Assembly (NCBI RefSeq): GCF_001613205.1
Contig: NZ_BDBX01000029.1
Span: 112,443 to 176,442, forward strand
Direction: 5' to 3'
Origin: Nocardia sienata NBRC 100364
GTDB lineage: Bacteria > Actinomycetota > Actinomycetes > Mycobacteriales > Mycobacteriaceae
Length of the DNA: 64,000 bases
Shown here: positions 25,448 through 35,300 of the stretch, in pieces
Numbering within the stretch: the stretch's first letter is position 1
How the letters are laid out: every line of letters starts with the position of its first letter
Notes under the pieces: model-generated
Database searches by the model: none
What the model was told of the DNA's origin: nothing
Seen by the model: the letters and a program-made list of their open reading frames with translations, nothing else
Position numbers and translations under genes: made by a program

Positions 25448-26756
25448 CGCCGTTCTCCTCACAGGCAGGCATCGCGATGATCGCGTGGGCATTGGCTCCC
25501 GCGGCTCCGAACGACGAGATGGCGCCGTAGCGGTAGCCGTCCACCGGTTTCCACTCGGTGAGTTCGCCGGCCAGCCGCAGGCCGGTGCGGTCCCAGTCGA
25601 CGCGGGTGGTCGGGGTGTCGGCGTACAGGGTCGGGGGAATCCGGCCGTGCAGCCCGGACAGCAGGAGTTTGGTCAGGCCGAGCATTCCGGCCGCGGCCTG
25701 GGCGTGCCCGGTATTGGCCTTCACCGAGCCGAGCAGGGCGGTCGAGCCCGCCTCGCCGTAGGTGTTCTGCAGCGCCCGGATCTCGACCGGATCGCCGGCG
25801 CGGGTGGCGGTGCCGTGGCCCTCGATCATGCCGACCACAGCGGGATCGATACCCGCCGAGGCGATCGTCCTGCGGATCACCCGTTCCTGTGCGTCGGTCC
25901 GCGGCACCAGAATCGGTTTACCCGCGCCGTTGTGGTTGTGATGGGAGGCCAGGACGCGACCGTAGATCCGATGCCCGAGGCGGCGGGCACGGGATTCCGG
26001 TTCCAGCACCACGGCACCCGCGCCCTCACCCCACAGCGTGCCGGAGGCGTTGTCGGCGTAGGAGCGGCAGTGCCCGTCGGCCGAGAGCGCGTTCAACCTG
26101 GAGAACTCGTAGAACGCACCCGGCGACCCCATCACACTCACCGCGCCCGCCACGGCCCAGTCGCATTCTCCGGCGCGGATGGACGCGGCGGCCAGATGCA
26201 GTGCGGTCAGCGACGAAGCGCACGCCGAATCGATGTTCACCGAGGGACCGACCAGCCCGAGACTGTGCGAAACCCGCCCCGCCATACCGAAGGTGCTGAA
26301 GCCGATCGTCCGGTGACCGGAGTACTCGTTGACCGCCGAGCCGCGTGGACCGTATTCCATCGGCGAGGCGCCCATGAAACAACCGACTTCCGCCCCGGCG
26401 AGATCACCAGGGTTGATTCCGGCGTTCTCGAGCGCGCGCCACACCGCGCGCAGGATGACCCGCTGCTGCGGGTCCGCCGCGAGCGCGTCGCGTTTGCCGA
26501 TGCCGAAGACAGCGGGATCGAATTCGGCGGCCGCGTCGACGAACCCACCGGCATCCTCGATCCGGCTCCAGCCCTCGTGCCGGTCCAGCGAGAGCAATTC
26601 GTCTATGTTCCAGCCGCGGTCGCGCGGAAACGGGCCGATGAGTTCGCGGGAGTGTACGAGCGCGTCCCACAGCGCGCGGGGTTCTTCGATTCCGCCGGGC
26701 GCCTCGACCGCCATACCGGCGATGACGACGTGGTCGATATCGGATTCCTGAGCCAT
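25440..26756 (-). CDS. Stand-alone beta-ketoacyl synthase (MbtC-like)
   Basis: A 438-aa ketosynthase with the full active-site set: nucleophile region NIDSACASSLTALH (Cys), EGHGTATRAGDPVE (His) and SVKANTGHAQAAAGMLG (Lys, His). There is no AT, KR or ACP in the same protein; those are in the next gene. This KS / AT-KR-ACP split is the MbtC/MbtD arrangement of mycobactin-type clusters. It should extend an activated long-chain acyl starter by one unit. The ATG at 26756 has GAGG 7 nt upstream; the in-frame ATG at 26774 overlaps the thioesterase stop (ATGA) and is an equally reasonable start. Confidence 0.92.
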   Translation of the reverse strand: MAQESDIDHVVIAGMAVEAPGGIEEPRALWDALVHSRELIGPFPRDRGWNIDELLSLDRHEGWSRIEDAGGFVDAAAEFDPAVFGIGKRDALAADPQQRVILRAVWRALENAGINPGDLAGAEVGCFMGASPMEYGPRGSAVNEYSGHRTIGFSTFGMAGRVSHSLGLVGPSVNIDSACASSLTALHLAAASIRAGECDWAVAGAVSVMGSPGAFYEFSRLNALSADGHCRSYADNASGTLWGEGAGAVVLEPESRARRLGHRIYGRVLASHHNHNGAGKPILVPRTDAQERVIRRTIASAGIDPAVVGMIEGHGTATRAGDPVEIRALQNTYGEAGSTALLGSVKANTGHAQAAAGMLGLTKLLLSGLHGRIPPTLYADTPTTRVDWDRTGLRLAGELTEWKPVDGYRYGAISSFGAAGANAHAIIAMPACEENGDV

Positions 26757-26770
26757 TGCCGATCCTCGTG

Positions 26771-27526
26771 TCATGCGTTCGATCCCGAACGCGCGCTCTC
26801 GGCCACCAGGTCGGCGAGGGCGGCGATGTGGTCGTTCAGGTAGAAATGCCCGCCCTCGAACACCGTGACCTCGACCTCGCCGCTGTGTTGCCGCCAGCCG
26901 TTGAGGTCGGCGATACCGACGATCGGGTCGCGGTCACCGCCGACCGCGTGGATCCGGGTGGCGATCTTCACCGCGGGATCGCAGCGGTAGGCGTCGGAAG
27001 CCCGGTGGTCGGCCTTGATGGCAGGCAGCGCCATCCGCATCAGTTCGCGGCTGGCCAGCACATCGGAACCGGTGCCCTCGAGTTTCGCGAGATGGTCGAG
27101 CAACTCGTCATCGTCGGTCGGGGCGGGTTTGCGGTGCTCGCCGCGACAGGGCGCGACGGCAGCCGAGATCACGGCCTGGTTCACCGGCATCCCGGCCGCC
27201 TCGGCGAGCTGCACGAACTCGAAGGACACCAGCGAGCCCATACTGTGCCCGAAAGTGACGAACGGCAGCCCGCGGTGCAGCCCCGACGCCTGGAATTCGG
27301 CGAAGGCACCGGCCGCGATATCGGGCAGTGCGGTGAGCGCCGGCTCGTTCGCCCGATCCTGGCGGCCGGGGTATTGGAAGACGAAAACGTCGAAATCCGC
27401 GCTGAACGCCTTGGACAGCGCCCGGTAGGCCGAGGCCCCCGATCCCGCGTGCGGGAAGATCAGCAGCGGTAGCGGGTCGGCCGCTCTCGATCTGTGGAAC
27501 TTCCGGATCCACCCTGGTGTCTGCAT
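26771..27526 (-). CDS. Type II thioesterase of the siderophore cluster
   Basis: A 251-aa alpha/beta hydrolase of the TEII family: oxyanion region LIFPHAGSGASAYRAL, nucleophile FGHSMGSLVSFE (Ser), Asp region in GGDRDPIVG and catalytic His in FEGGHFYLNDH. It probably removes wrong or stalled groups from the carrier proteins; as no other thioesterase domain is fused to any NRPS here, a part in product release cannot be excluded. It lies 142 nt after the preceding NRPS gene and is coupled to the ketosynthase gene by overlap. Confidence 0.92.
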   Translation of the reverse strand: MQTPGWIRKFHRSRAADPLPLLIFPHAGSGASAYRALSKAFSADFDVFVFQYPGRQDRANEPALTALPDIAAGAFAEFQASGLHRGLPFVTFGHSMGSLVSFEFVQLAEAAGMPVNQAVISAAVAPCRGEHRKPAPTDDDELLDHLAKLEGTGSDVLASRELMRMALPAIKADHRASDAYRCDPAVKIATRIHAVGGDRDPIVGIADLNGWRQHSGEVEVTVFEGGHFYLNDHIAALADLVAESARSGSNA

Positions 27527-27668
27527 GTCTTCACTCCGCTCTGGTTCGATGTCGAGGCGACCGGCGCGTTACGCTGCCGGACCCGGCCGCCCGGACCGGC
27601 CCCGGTGCTTCCGGCGGCTTTCGCCGGGCACTGCCTCGGGGCCGGATGGTGTTCGAGGCCACGCGTTC

Positions 27669-30600
27669 TCACGGCTCCCCGGCGGCATGACCGGACGGAT
27701 CCACAGCCGCCGCCAGTGCCGCGACGGCCCGGGACCACAACTCGGTCAGCCGCTCGACCTCGGCCGCGGTGAACACCCCTTCGCTGAACCCCCATCGGGT
27801 GATCAGCTGTGGGCCTTCCGCAGTGGACTCGACGGTGGCGACAAGGCTCGTGGCGGCCCGCACCGGCAGATCCGGTTCGGTGTCCACGGGCAGGGCCTCT
27901 GCCAGTTCCGGATCGGTGATCATGGACCAGGCGCCTTCGCTGTGTCCGCCGAGGTCCATGCGGCCGAGATAGTTGAGCTCGATCTGCGGGTACGCGGCCT
28001 CCACCAGCTCGGGAACACCGGCGATATCGCGCAGCAGCCCGAAATCCAATCCCTGCTCGGGTATCCGGCGCATCTGCGCGCTCACCGAATCCAGCAGCGC
28101 CCGCGCCGCCTCCGGTTCGGACTCGGCCCGGCCGACATCCACGGCGTGCTCGCCGGTACCGAGCCGGACCGGGAAGACACTGGTGAACCAGCCGACCGTG
28201 GCGGAGGTATCGCAGTCGGGTGCGATATCCGGCCGCCCGTGGCTCTCCAACGCGACCAGTGCGCCGGCCCGGTGGTCCTGACCCCGCGCACGCCGCCAGG
28301 ACGCCAATGTCGCGGTCAGCGCGGCCAGCAGCAGATCACGAACGCCGTCCTGCCCCGGCGCGGACCGCAGGATGCGCGCGGTGGTGGCCGGTGTGGCCGG
28401 CACTCCGATGAACCGCAGGGACGCCCAGGTATCGGTGGAGCGCAGGGCACGCCCGCCCAGTATCGGATCGGGGGCCTGCACCTGGGCGGCCCAGTAGTCG
28501 CGTTGCGCGAGCACATCCGGCTGCCGTGCGCGCTCCCACAGCAGCCGCGACCACCGCCGGTACGAGGTGTGTTCCGCGGCGACCCGCGGCGCCGCGCCGG
28601 CCGCGACCTGCGCCCAGGCATGCGCCAGATCGGCGATGAGGATATGCCAGGACACCACGTCCACCGCCAGGTGGTGGACGGCCAGCAACAGCAGGTCCCC
28701 GCGGGACGTACCGCCGAAACGCACCGCGCGCAGCAACTGTGCGCGGTACGGATCGAGTTCCTCGATCGCCGACCGAGCCGCCGCCCCGACAGCGGCCGCG
28801 AGTTCGGCTCCGGTCCCGCCGGGGCCGGTGTGGTGGTCGGTCAGCACAGCCGCCGCCGAGACGACCCCGGGTTCCCGAGTGAGTATCCGCGGACCATCCG
28901 CAGTGTCGGTCAGTACGGCCCGCAGCATGTCGTGCCCGTCCAGCACGGCCTGTAGGACAGTTTCCAGTTCGGGGCGTGTGATCCCCTCCGGAAGAGTGAG
29001 CAATACACCCTGTGCCAGCCGCCGGAAGGCGGGTTGCGCGTACATCCAGGACACGATCGGCAGCGGCGGAACCGATCCGTAGTCGGGACCCTCCGGCTGC
29101 GCCGGCACCGCCGCCCCCGCGTCGATGGCGGCGGCCAGATCGCGAATCGTCGGCGCCGTGACAACCATGCGCGGGGTCACCGGCAGCCCGTGCCGCCGGG
29201 CCCGGTTGACCAGCGAGATCGCGACGATACTGTCCATCCCGAGCGCGAAGAAGTCGTCCTCGACGCCGGGTGCGCCGCCGTCGAACACCTCGGCGAGTAC
29301 CGCGCTCAGCGTGTGCTCGGTCGCCGTGGCCGGCGTCGCCGACCCGCCCTCGCCGTGCCGCGCGCGCAGTTCTTCGGCCAGACCCGACAGCGCCCGGACG
29401 TCGAGCTTGCCGTTGGCGTTGACCGGCAGTTCGCGCAGCGTCACGAGCCGCCCGGGCACCATATAGGCGGGCAGCACCTCGGCCAGTGCGGCACGCATCC
29501 GCGCCGGGTCCACCGGTGTACCGGATTCGGGTACCACGAAACCCACCAGCCCGGCGCTTTCACCGTGGCGCTGCACGATCGCGGCGGCGGCCGAGATCCC
29601 GGGCAGATCGCGCAGCGCGGTCTCCACCTCACCGATCTCGACCCGGTAGCCGCGAATCTTGACCTGGTCGTCGGCGCGTCCGAGATATTCCAGACCGCCC
29701 TCCGGCCGGTGCCGCACCAGATCGCCGGTCCGGTACATCCGTTGCCCGGGGTGTATCGGGTCGGCGACGAAGCGCCCGGCCGTGGCCGCGGCCCGCCCCA
29801 CATAGCCGCGCGCCACCTGCGGTCCGGACAGGTACAGCTCCCCCACCACCCCGGCCGGCACCGGACGCAACCGCGAATCCAGGACGTAGGCCGACATTCC
29901 GGCGGTCGGCAGGCCGATGGTGGCCGACGCCGGACCGCCGGGCGCGGTCACGTCCGCGACCACCGCTTCGACAGTCGTCTCGGTCGGGCCGTAGCAGTTG
30001 TGTATCGCGATATCGGGCAGCGCGCGCAGCCGAGCCCACAGCTGCCCGTCGATGGCTTCGCCGCCGAGCGCCAGGACCGTGAGCCGATCACCCGGCAACC
30101 CGGCGGCCTCCAGCTGACGGAACATCGACGGAGTCGTATCGATCATGTCGATTCCGAACCGGGTCAGCCCCGACACCAGGCCCGCGGCGTCGCGCATGGT
30201 CTGCTCACCGAACACGTGGACGCTGTGCCCGTCGAGCAACCCGATCATCGGCTGCCAGGACGCGTCGAAACTCAGCGACCAGGCATGCGCGATCCGCAAC
30301 GGCCGTCCGAGCCGGCGCACGGCGGGCCGGTACACCCGGGCCCGGTGGTCGGCGAAATAGCTCACCAGCGCCCGGTGCGTGTTCGCGACCCCTTTCGGCT
30401 CCCCGGTCGAACCGGAGGTGAAGATGATGTACGCGCAGTGGTCGGGTCGGCGGTTCACCGGCAGCGCACCCGCCGGGTGGCGCGCGATACGGCCGGCGAC
30501 CGCCCGGTCGTCGAGGTCGAGCGCCGGCGGCCCGTCCGGAGCGGCCGTGAATCCCGCCGCGGTCAGCAGCAGTCGCGGCCGGGACTGCCGCAGAATCGAT

Positions 30601-32333
30601 TCGATTCGCGCCGGCGGCAGCGTGACGTCGACGGGCACATAGGCGGCGCCCGCCGCGAAGACCGCGAAGACCGCCACGATCGAACGCGCACCGCGTGGGA
30701 GGCACAGTGCCACCACGTCTTCCGGTCCGACCCCCGCGACGGCGAGTTCACGGGCCAGCCGGGTCGCCCGGTCGTACAGCTGCCGGTATGTGAGGCCGAC
30801 GGTGGTGCCGTCCGGGGTGACATCGGCGAACGCGGCATCACCCGGGGTGACGCCGGCGAACGCGGCATCATCAGGGGTGGCGTCGGCGAGCGCTACCGCG
30901 TCCGGGGTGGCCGCGACCTGGCGTTCGAACAGCTCGAAGACCGTGGCCGCGGCGTCCGTATCGGGTAGTTCCGGTGTCGCGGCGCCGCGCAGCAATCCGG
31001 CGGCCGCCGCGGCGGAGTGGACCTCCACCGCGCCGGTCGGGGTCTCGGCGGCGCCGGGCAACCGGCGCAGCACGGTGAGCATCATCGACCCGATATCGGC
31101 GGGCCGGTACGGCAGTGCGCCGGGTACGGCCTCCACCGCGACCAGCAGTTCGTCCCGGTAGACGTGGGCGACCACCGTCAGCGGATAGTGCGTGAGGTTC
31201 TTCGACAGCACGGGTTCGAAGTGGACGCCACTGTCGCCGGAAACATCGGTGAGCCCGTCCAGCGGCGCGTTCTGGAACACGAACATCGTGTCGAACAGCG
31301 CACTGTGCCCGGCGGCGAGCTGCACCGACGACAGGCTCAGATAGCCGATCTCGCGCATCGTGCTGGATTCGCGCTGCAGGCGCAGGCAACTCGCGGCCAC
31401 GGTTTCGGCCGGATCCAGCCGGAACGCGACCGGGACGGTGTTGATGAACAGGCCGATCATCCGGTCCACGCCCGAGATCTGGTCGGGACGCCCGGTCACC
31501 ACCGTGCCGTACACGGTATCGGCGCGGTCGGTGAGCCGGGACAGCACCACCGTCCAGGCGAACTGGACCGCGGTGTTCAGCGTGAGACCGCGCTCGCGCG
31601 CCCAGTTCCGCAATGTCTGCGTCTCGTCCACGGTCAGCCCGACCCGGGTGACCTCGGGCGGTACCGCCTCGGCGGGACCGCCGAGGCCCGGCGCGGCCCC
31701 GCCTTCGGCCACCATGAGGGGCCCGCTCACCGGTTCCAGATACCGCACCCAGAGCTGTCGCACCTCGTCGGTGTCGCGCCCCGCCAGCCAGCCGATGTAA
31801 TCCCGGTAGGGCCGTACCGGCGGCAGTACCCCCGGCACGCCGCCGGCCGCGTACAACACGCGCAATTCGGCGAAGAACAGGCCGAGCGACCAGCCGTCGA
31901 GCAGGATGTGGTGCGCGGTGACGATCAGGCGGCGGCGTTGCGCACCGTCCGCGGCCGGAGGCAGGGTCACCAGTGCCGCGCGCAGCGCCGGGCCCTTCCG
32001 CAGATCGAACGGCCGCCTGGTCTCCGCCTCGGTGACCGCGTCCACATCGTCGTCGGTTGCCGTGAGCTCGGTCCACGGCAGTTCGACCGCGGCCGGGATG
32101 ATCTGCACCGGTTTGGGCAGGTCCTCGTCCCAGAACACCGCCCGCAGATTCGGATGCCGGACGAGCAGCGCCTCCAGGCTGCGGCGCAGCACCCCGGTGT
32201 CGAGCGGCCCGGTGATATCGACCGCGAACGGGATTGAATACACATCGTGTCCCGCGGCGGTCAGCTGCGCCAGGGTGAACAGCCCCTCCTGCAGCGGGCT
32301 CAGCGCCAGGACGTCCTCGATCTCGGCGTTCAC
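27669..32333 (-). CDS. Siderophore NRPS, C-A-T-E module
   Basis: A 1554-aa one-module NRPS. The C domain (about 8-430) has an intact VTAHHILLDGWS. The A domain (about 455-975) has FTSGSTGEPKGV, NCYGPTETTVEA and YRTGDLVRH. The T domain (about 1000-1070) has LGMDSIVAIS. The E domain (about 1090-1535) has an intact LAVHHLAVDVVSW and TVGWFTSVFPV, so the residue should be epimerised. By eye the specificity residues read D-A-Q-D-L-L-C-V-E-K, a polar pocket without an exact match that I know. GTG at 32333 is preferred: it overlaps the previous stop (GTGA) and has GGAGG 8 nt upstream. One of the two modules expected to use an N-hydroxylated lysine or ornithine. Confidence 0.9.
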   Translation of the reverse strand: MNAEIEDVLALSPLQEGLFTLAQLTAAGHDVYSIPFAVDITGPLDTGVLRRSLEALLVRHPNLRAVFWDEDLPKPVQIIPAAVELPWTELTATDDDVDAVTEAETRRPFDLRKGPALRAALVTLPPAADGAQRRRLIVTAHHILLDGWSLGLFFAELRVLYAAGGVPGVLPPVRPYRDYIGWLAGRDTDEVRQLWVRYLEPVSGPLMVAEGGAAPGLGGPAEAVPPEVTRVGLTVDETQTLRNWARERGLTLNTAVQFAWTVVLSRLTDRADTVYGTVVTGRPDQISGVDRMIGLFINTVPVAFRLDPAETVAASCLRLQRESSTMREIGYLSLSSVQLAAGHSALFDTMFVFQNAPLDGLTDVSGDSGVHFEPVLSKNLTHYPLTVVAHVYRDELLVAVEAVPGALPYRPADIGSMMLTVLRRLPGAAETPTGAVEVHSAAAAAGLLRGAATPELPDTDAAATVFELFERQVAATPDAVALADATPDDAAFAGVTPGDAAFADVTPDGTTVGLTYRQLYDRATRLARELAVAGVGPEDVVALCLPRGARSIVAVFAVFAAGAAYVPVDVTLPPARIESILRQSRPRLLLTAAGFTAAPDGPPALDLDDRAVAGRIARHPAGALPVNRRPDHCAYIIFTSGSTGEPKGVANTHRALVSYFADHRARVYRPAVRRLGRPLRIAHAWSLSFDASWQPMIGLLDGHSVHVFGEQTMRDAAGLVSGLTRFGIDMIDTTPSMFRQLEAAGLPGDRLTVLALGGEAIDGQLWARLRALPDIAIHNCYGPTETTVEAVVADVTAPGGPASATIGLPTAGMSAYVLDSRLRPVPAGVVGELYLSGPQVARGYVGRAAATAGRFVADPIHPGQRMYRTGDLVRHRPEGGLEYLGRADDQVKIRGYRVEIGEVETALRDLPGISAAAAIVQRHGESAGLVGFVVPESGTPVDPARMRAALAEVLPAYMVPGRLVTLRELPVNANGKLDVRALSGLAEELRARHGEGGSATPATATEHTLSAVLAEVFDGGAPGVEDDFFALGMDSIVAISLVNRARRHGLPVTPRMVVTAPTIRDLAAAIDAGAAVPAQPEGPDYGSVPPLPIVSWMYAQPAFRRLAQGVLLTLPEGITRPELETVLQAVLDGHDMLRAVLTDTADGPRILTREPGVVSAAAVLTDHHTGPGGTGAELAAAVGAAARSAIEELDPYRAQLLRAVRFGGTSRGDLLLLAVHHLAVDVVSWHILIADLAHAWAQVAAGAAPRVAAEHTSYRRWSRLLWERARQPDVLAQRDYWAAQVQAPDPILGGRALRSTDTWASLRFIGVPATPATTARILRSAPGQDGVRDLLLAALTATLASWRRARGQDHRAGALVALESHGRPDIAPDCDTSATVGWFTSVFPVRLGTGEHAVDVGRAESEPEAARALLDSVSAQMRRIPEQGLDFGLLRDIAGVPELVEAAYPQIELNYLGRMDLGGHSEGAWSMITDPELAEALPVDTEPDLPVRAATSLVATVESTAEGPQLITRWGFSEGVFTAAEVERLTELWSRAVAALAAAVDPSGHAAGEP

Positions 32334-35300
32334 TGCCACATCCTCCGCATCACCAGCAGCCCTTCGTCTTCGTCGGTGAGGATCCGGGCCGCCTCGATCG
32401 GGCGGTCGGGATGGTCGGCGATATCGCGCAGGGTGTTGCGGAAGGAGGCTTCCACGATCCGCGCGTCATCGGCGTCGAAGGCGTCCTCGGCGTAGAAGAT
32501 GACGGCCTGCACCTGATCGCTGAGCAGCAGCGAGTTCGCCGGGAAGATCATGAGCAGCAGCGCGTTGTCGGTGGCGCCGCCGGCATCGAAGGAGACCAGT
32601 TCCAGCCCCGCGTCACCGAGTAGGCCCGCCAGCTCCCGCCGGCGCGCCGGATACGACTCCAGCACGAACATGCTGTCGAAGAGTTTGCGCGTCCCGGTCG
32701 CCCGGAGGGCGGCGGTGAGCGGGTACTGGTGGTGCTCCATGAGTTCCACCCGCCGCGACTGGATGTCGGCGAGGTGCTCGCGCCAGGAACGTTCTCGACG
32801 CAACGGCACCACGGCGGGAACGATATTGGCGAAGCAGCCGATGGCCTCGTGCACACCGTCGAGATCGGCGGGGCGGCCCGATACCGACTCCCCGAATACC
32901 GGGGTTTCGGTTCCGGTGACGTAACGCAGCGCGTTGGCCCAGGCCAGTTGGCACACCACCCCGAAGGTGGTCCCTGTCTCGGCCGCCAGCGCGGTGAGCC
33001 GCCGCACCAGTTCGTCCTCGATCGCGAACTCACACGCGACCGGTTGCGCCGAACCGCCCGGGGCCCGCCCGGGCGCGGCCAGACACGGTTCGACACCGTC
33101 GAGCACCGTGCCCCACGCCGTTTCGGTGGCCGGTGCGCCACGACGGACCGAGTCCAGAAACCGCGCGAAAGTCGCCGGATCGGCGAGCGGCTCGGCCCCG
33201 GGTACTGCGAACTCGGCGAATATCTCCTGGGTCAGCAGCTGTCCGGACCACCCGTCCAGCAGCAGGTGGTGCATGGTCAGCACGATCATGTGGCGGGATT
33301 CGGGCAACCGCGCCACCGTGACCCGGAACATCGGGCCCCGGCCGAGGTCGAACTGTTCGGCCTGGTCGGTCCGGAACAACTCCGCCAGCCGCGCCGCCGG
33401 GTCCGGGTCGGCCGTGAAATCCAGTTCGCGCACGGGGATGTCCACGTGCGGGGCCACGATGCCGTACGGGGTGCCCGCATGGGAAACCGAGACCGTGATC
33501 CGCAGATTCGGGTAACGGTTGAGCACCGTGTCGTAGGCCGCGGCCAACCGCTCGATATCGAGATCGCCCCGGACGCCGATCAGGGTCTGCACGTTGTAGA
33601 GGTCCGCGGATCCGGCACTCAGGGCGGTGAAGAACAGGCCCGCCTGCATGGGTGCCAGCGGATATACGTCCTCGTAGGCGCCGTAGGTGCCGTACCAGCG
33701 GTCCAGATCGAGCTGGGTCACCTCGGCGGCGAGTACATCACTGGGCGTGAGCCGGCGGCCCGGGTTCTCCCGCACTGTCTTCGCCAGTTCGCGCAGGGCT
33801 TCGAGCCAGTGGTCGGCGAGTTCGCGGACCTCGGCCACGGTGAGCGCCTTCGCCGGGCAGCGCACCGTGGCGCGCAGCACCTGATCGCCGTCGTCGGTCA
33901 GTGTCGCCGTGGTGATATCGAGCAATGCCTCCACCGGCTGGTCCGGTCCGGTGAAGTCGCCCGGGAGACCGAACTCCGGCGCGATCCCGCCCACCGCGGC
34001 GGCCGAGCCCACGGTGAAACTGCCCAGATAGCCGAATCTCGGCTGCCGCGCGGGCGCCGGCCGCAATGTGGCGTCGGCGTGCGCGCACAGCAGGCCGTAG
34101 CCGATGCCGGCACCGGGAACCGCGCGCAGTTGCTCTTTGACCGCCTTGACCGCGGCGACCGTATCCGGCTCCCCGGCCCCACTGCCGATATCGAGTACCA
34201 CGGGATACGGACTCGCCAACCAGCCGACCGTCTGCGCCGGATCGGCTCCGGGGAAGAGGTTCTCTGGCCGGCCGCGCCCGTCGACGGTGAGCGATACGGT
34301 GGCGGTGTCACGGTCACGCGCGCGTCGGAACTTGTGCACGGCCACAGTCAGCGCGGCGATCTGGACAGTTTCGAAATCGCAGCCGAAGGCGGCGGTCACG
34401 GTCTCGGTCAGGAAGGCCGTATCCTCGCCGCCGAGTTCGGCGATGACCTGCACAGTGGCGTCGGCCGGGTCGAAGTCGGCTGCTTGCACCAGTCGATCCG
34501 CACCCGCGACGACGGCCCGCCAGTAGCCGAGCTCACCGGCCACCGCCTCGGTTGCCGCGTATCGGAGCAGGTTCGTGTTCCAGGTCCGCACCGAGGTGCC
34601 CGCGGCGGTCCCGATCGGTTCATCCGACCACAGCCGGCGCAGATCGTCGGCCACGATCGACCAGGAGAACCGATCGGCCACCAACTGGTGGATCACCAGC
34701 AGCAGTCGTCCGGCCGTCCGGTCCGGGGTTCGGACCCAGACCGCACCCATCACGGTCCCGGCCGCGGGATCGAGCGTCGCCGCCGTGGCCCGCGCCTGTT
34801 CGGCCAGTACCTCCCCGGCGCGGTCCCATTGCCCGGCGGGGAGTTCCACCTCGGTGACCACGGGGCGCACGGTCTCCTCGTCCGGCCCCGGCACGTAGTA
34901 GGCGCTGCGGCCGTCCGGGCCGGTGCCGATCCGGGCCCGCAGCAGCGGGTGTCGATCGACCAGGGTGCCGAGTGCGGTGGTGAGCTGCCGCGCCGTGGTG
35001 CCGGCGGGGGTCACCAGCGCGGCCGCCCGGCTGTACCCGCGATAGGTGTCGGACAGTTCGGACGCGGCGGGACCGAACGGAATCCAGCCGGTGCTCCCCG
35101 CGTCGAGCAGGACGGGGGTTGCGGTACCGGTGATCGGTGTGGCGGCCGCCGCGATCGCGGCGACGGTGCGTGCCTCGAACAGCGCGCTGGTGGTGATCGC
35201 CAGACCGCTCTTCTTCAGCGCCGACACCAACCGGATCGCGCTGATGGAGTCACCACCCAGGGCGAGGAAATCGTCGTCCGCGGCCAGCACCGTCGCGGCG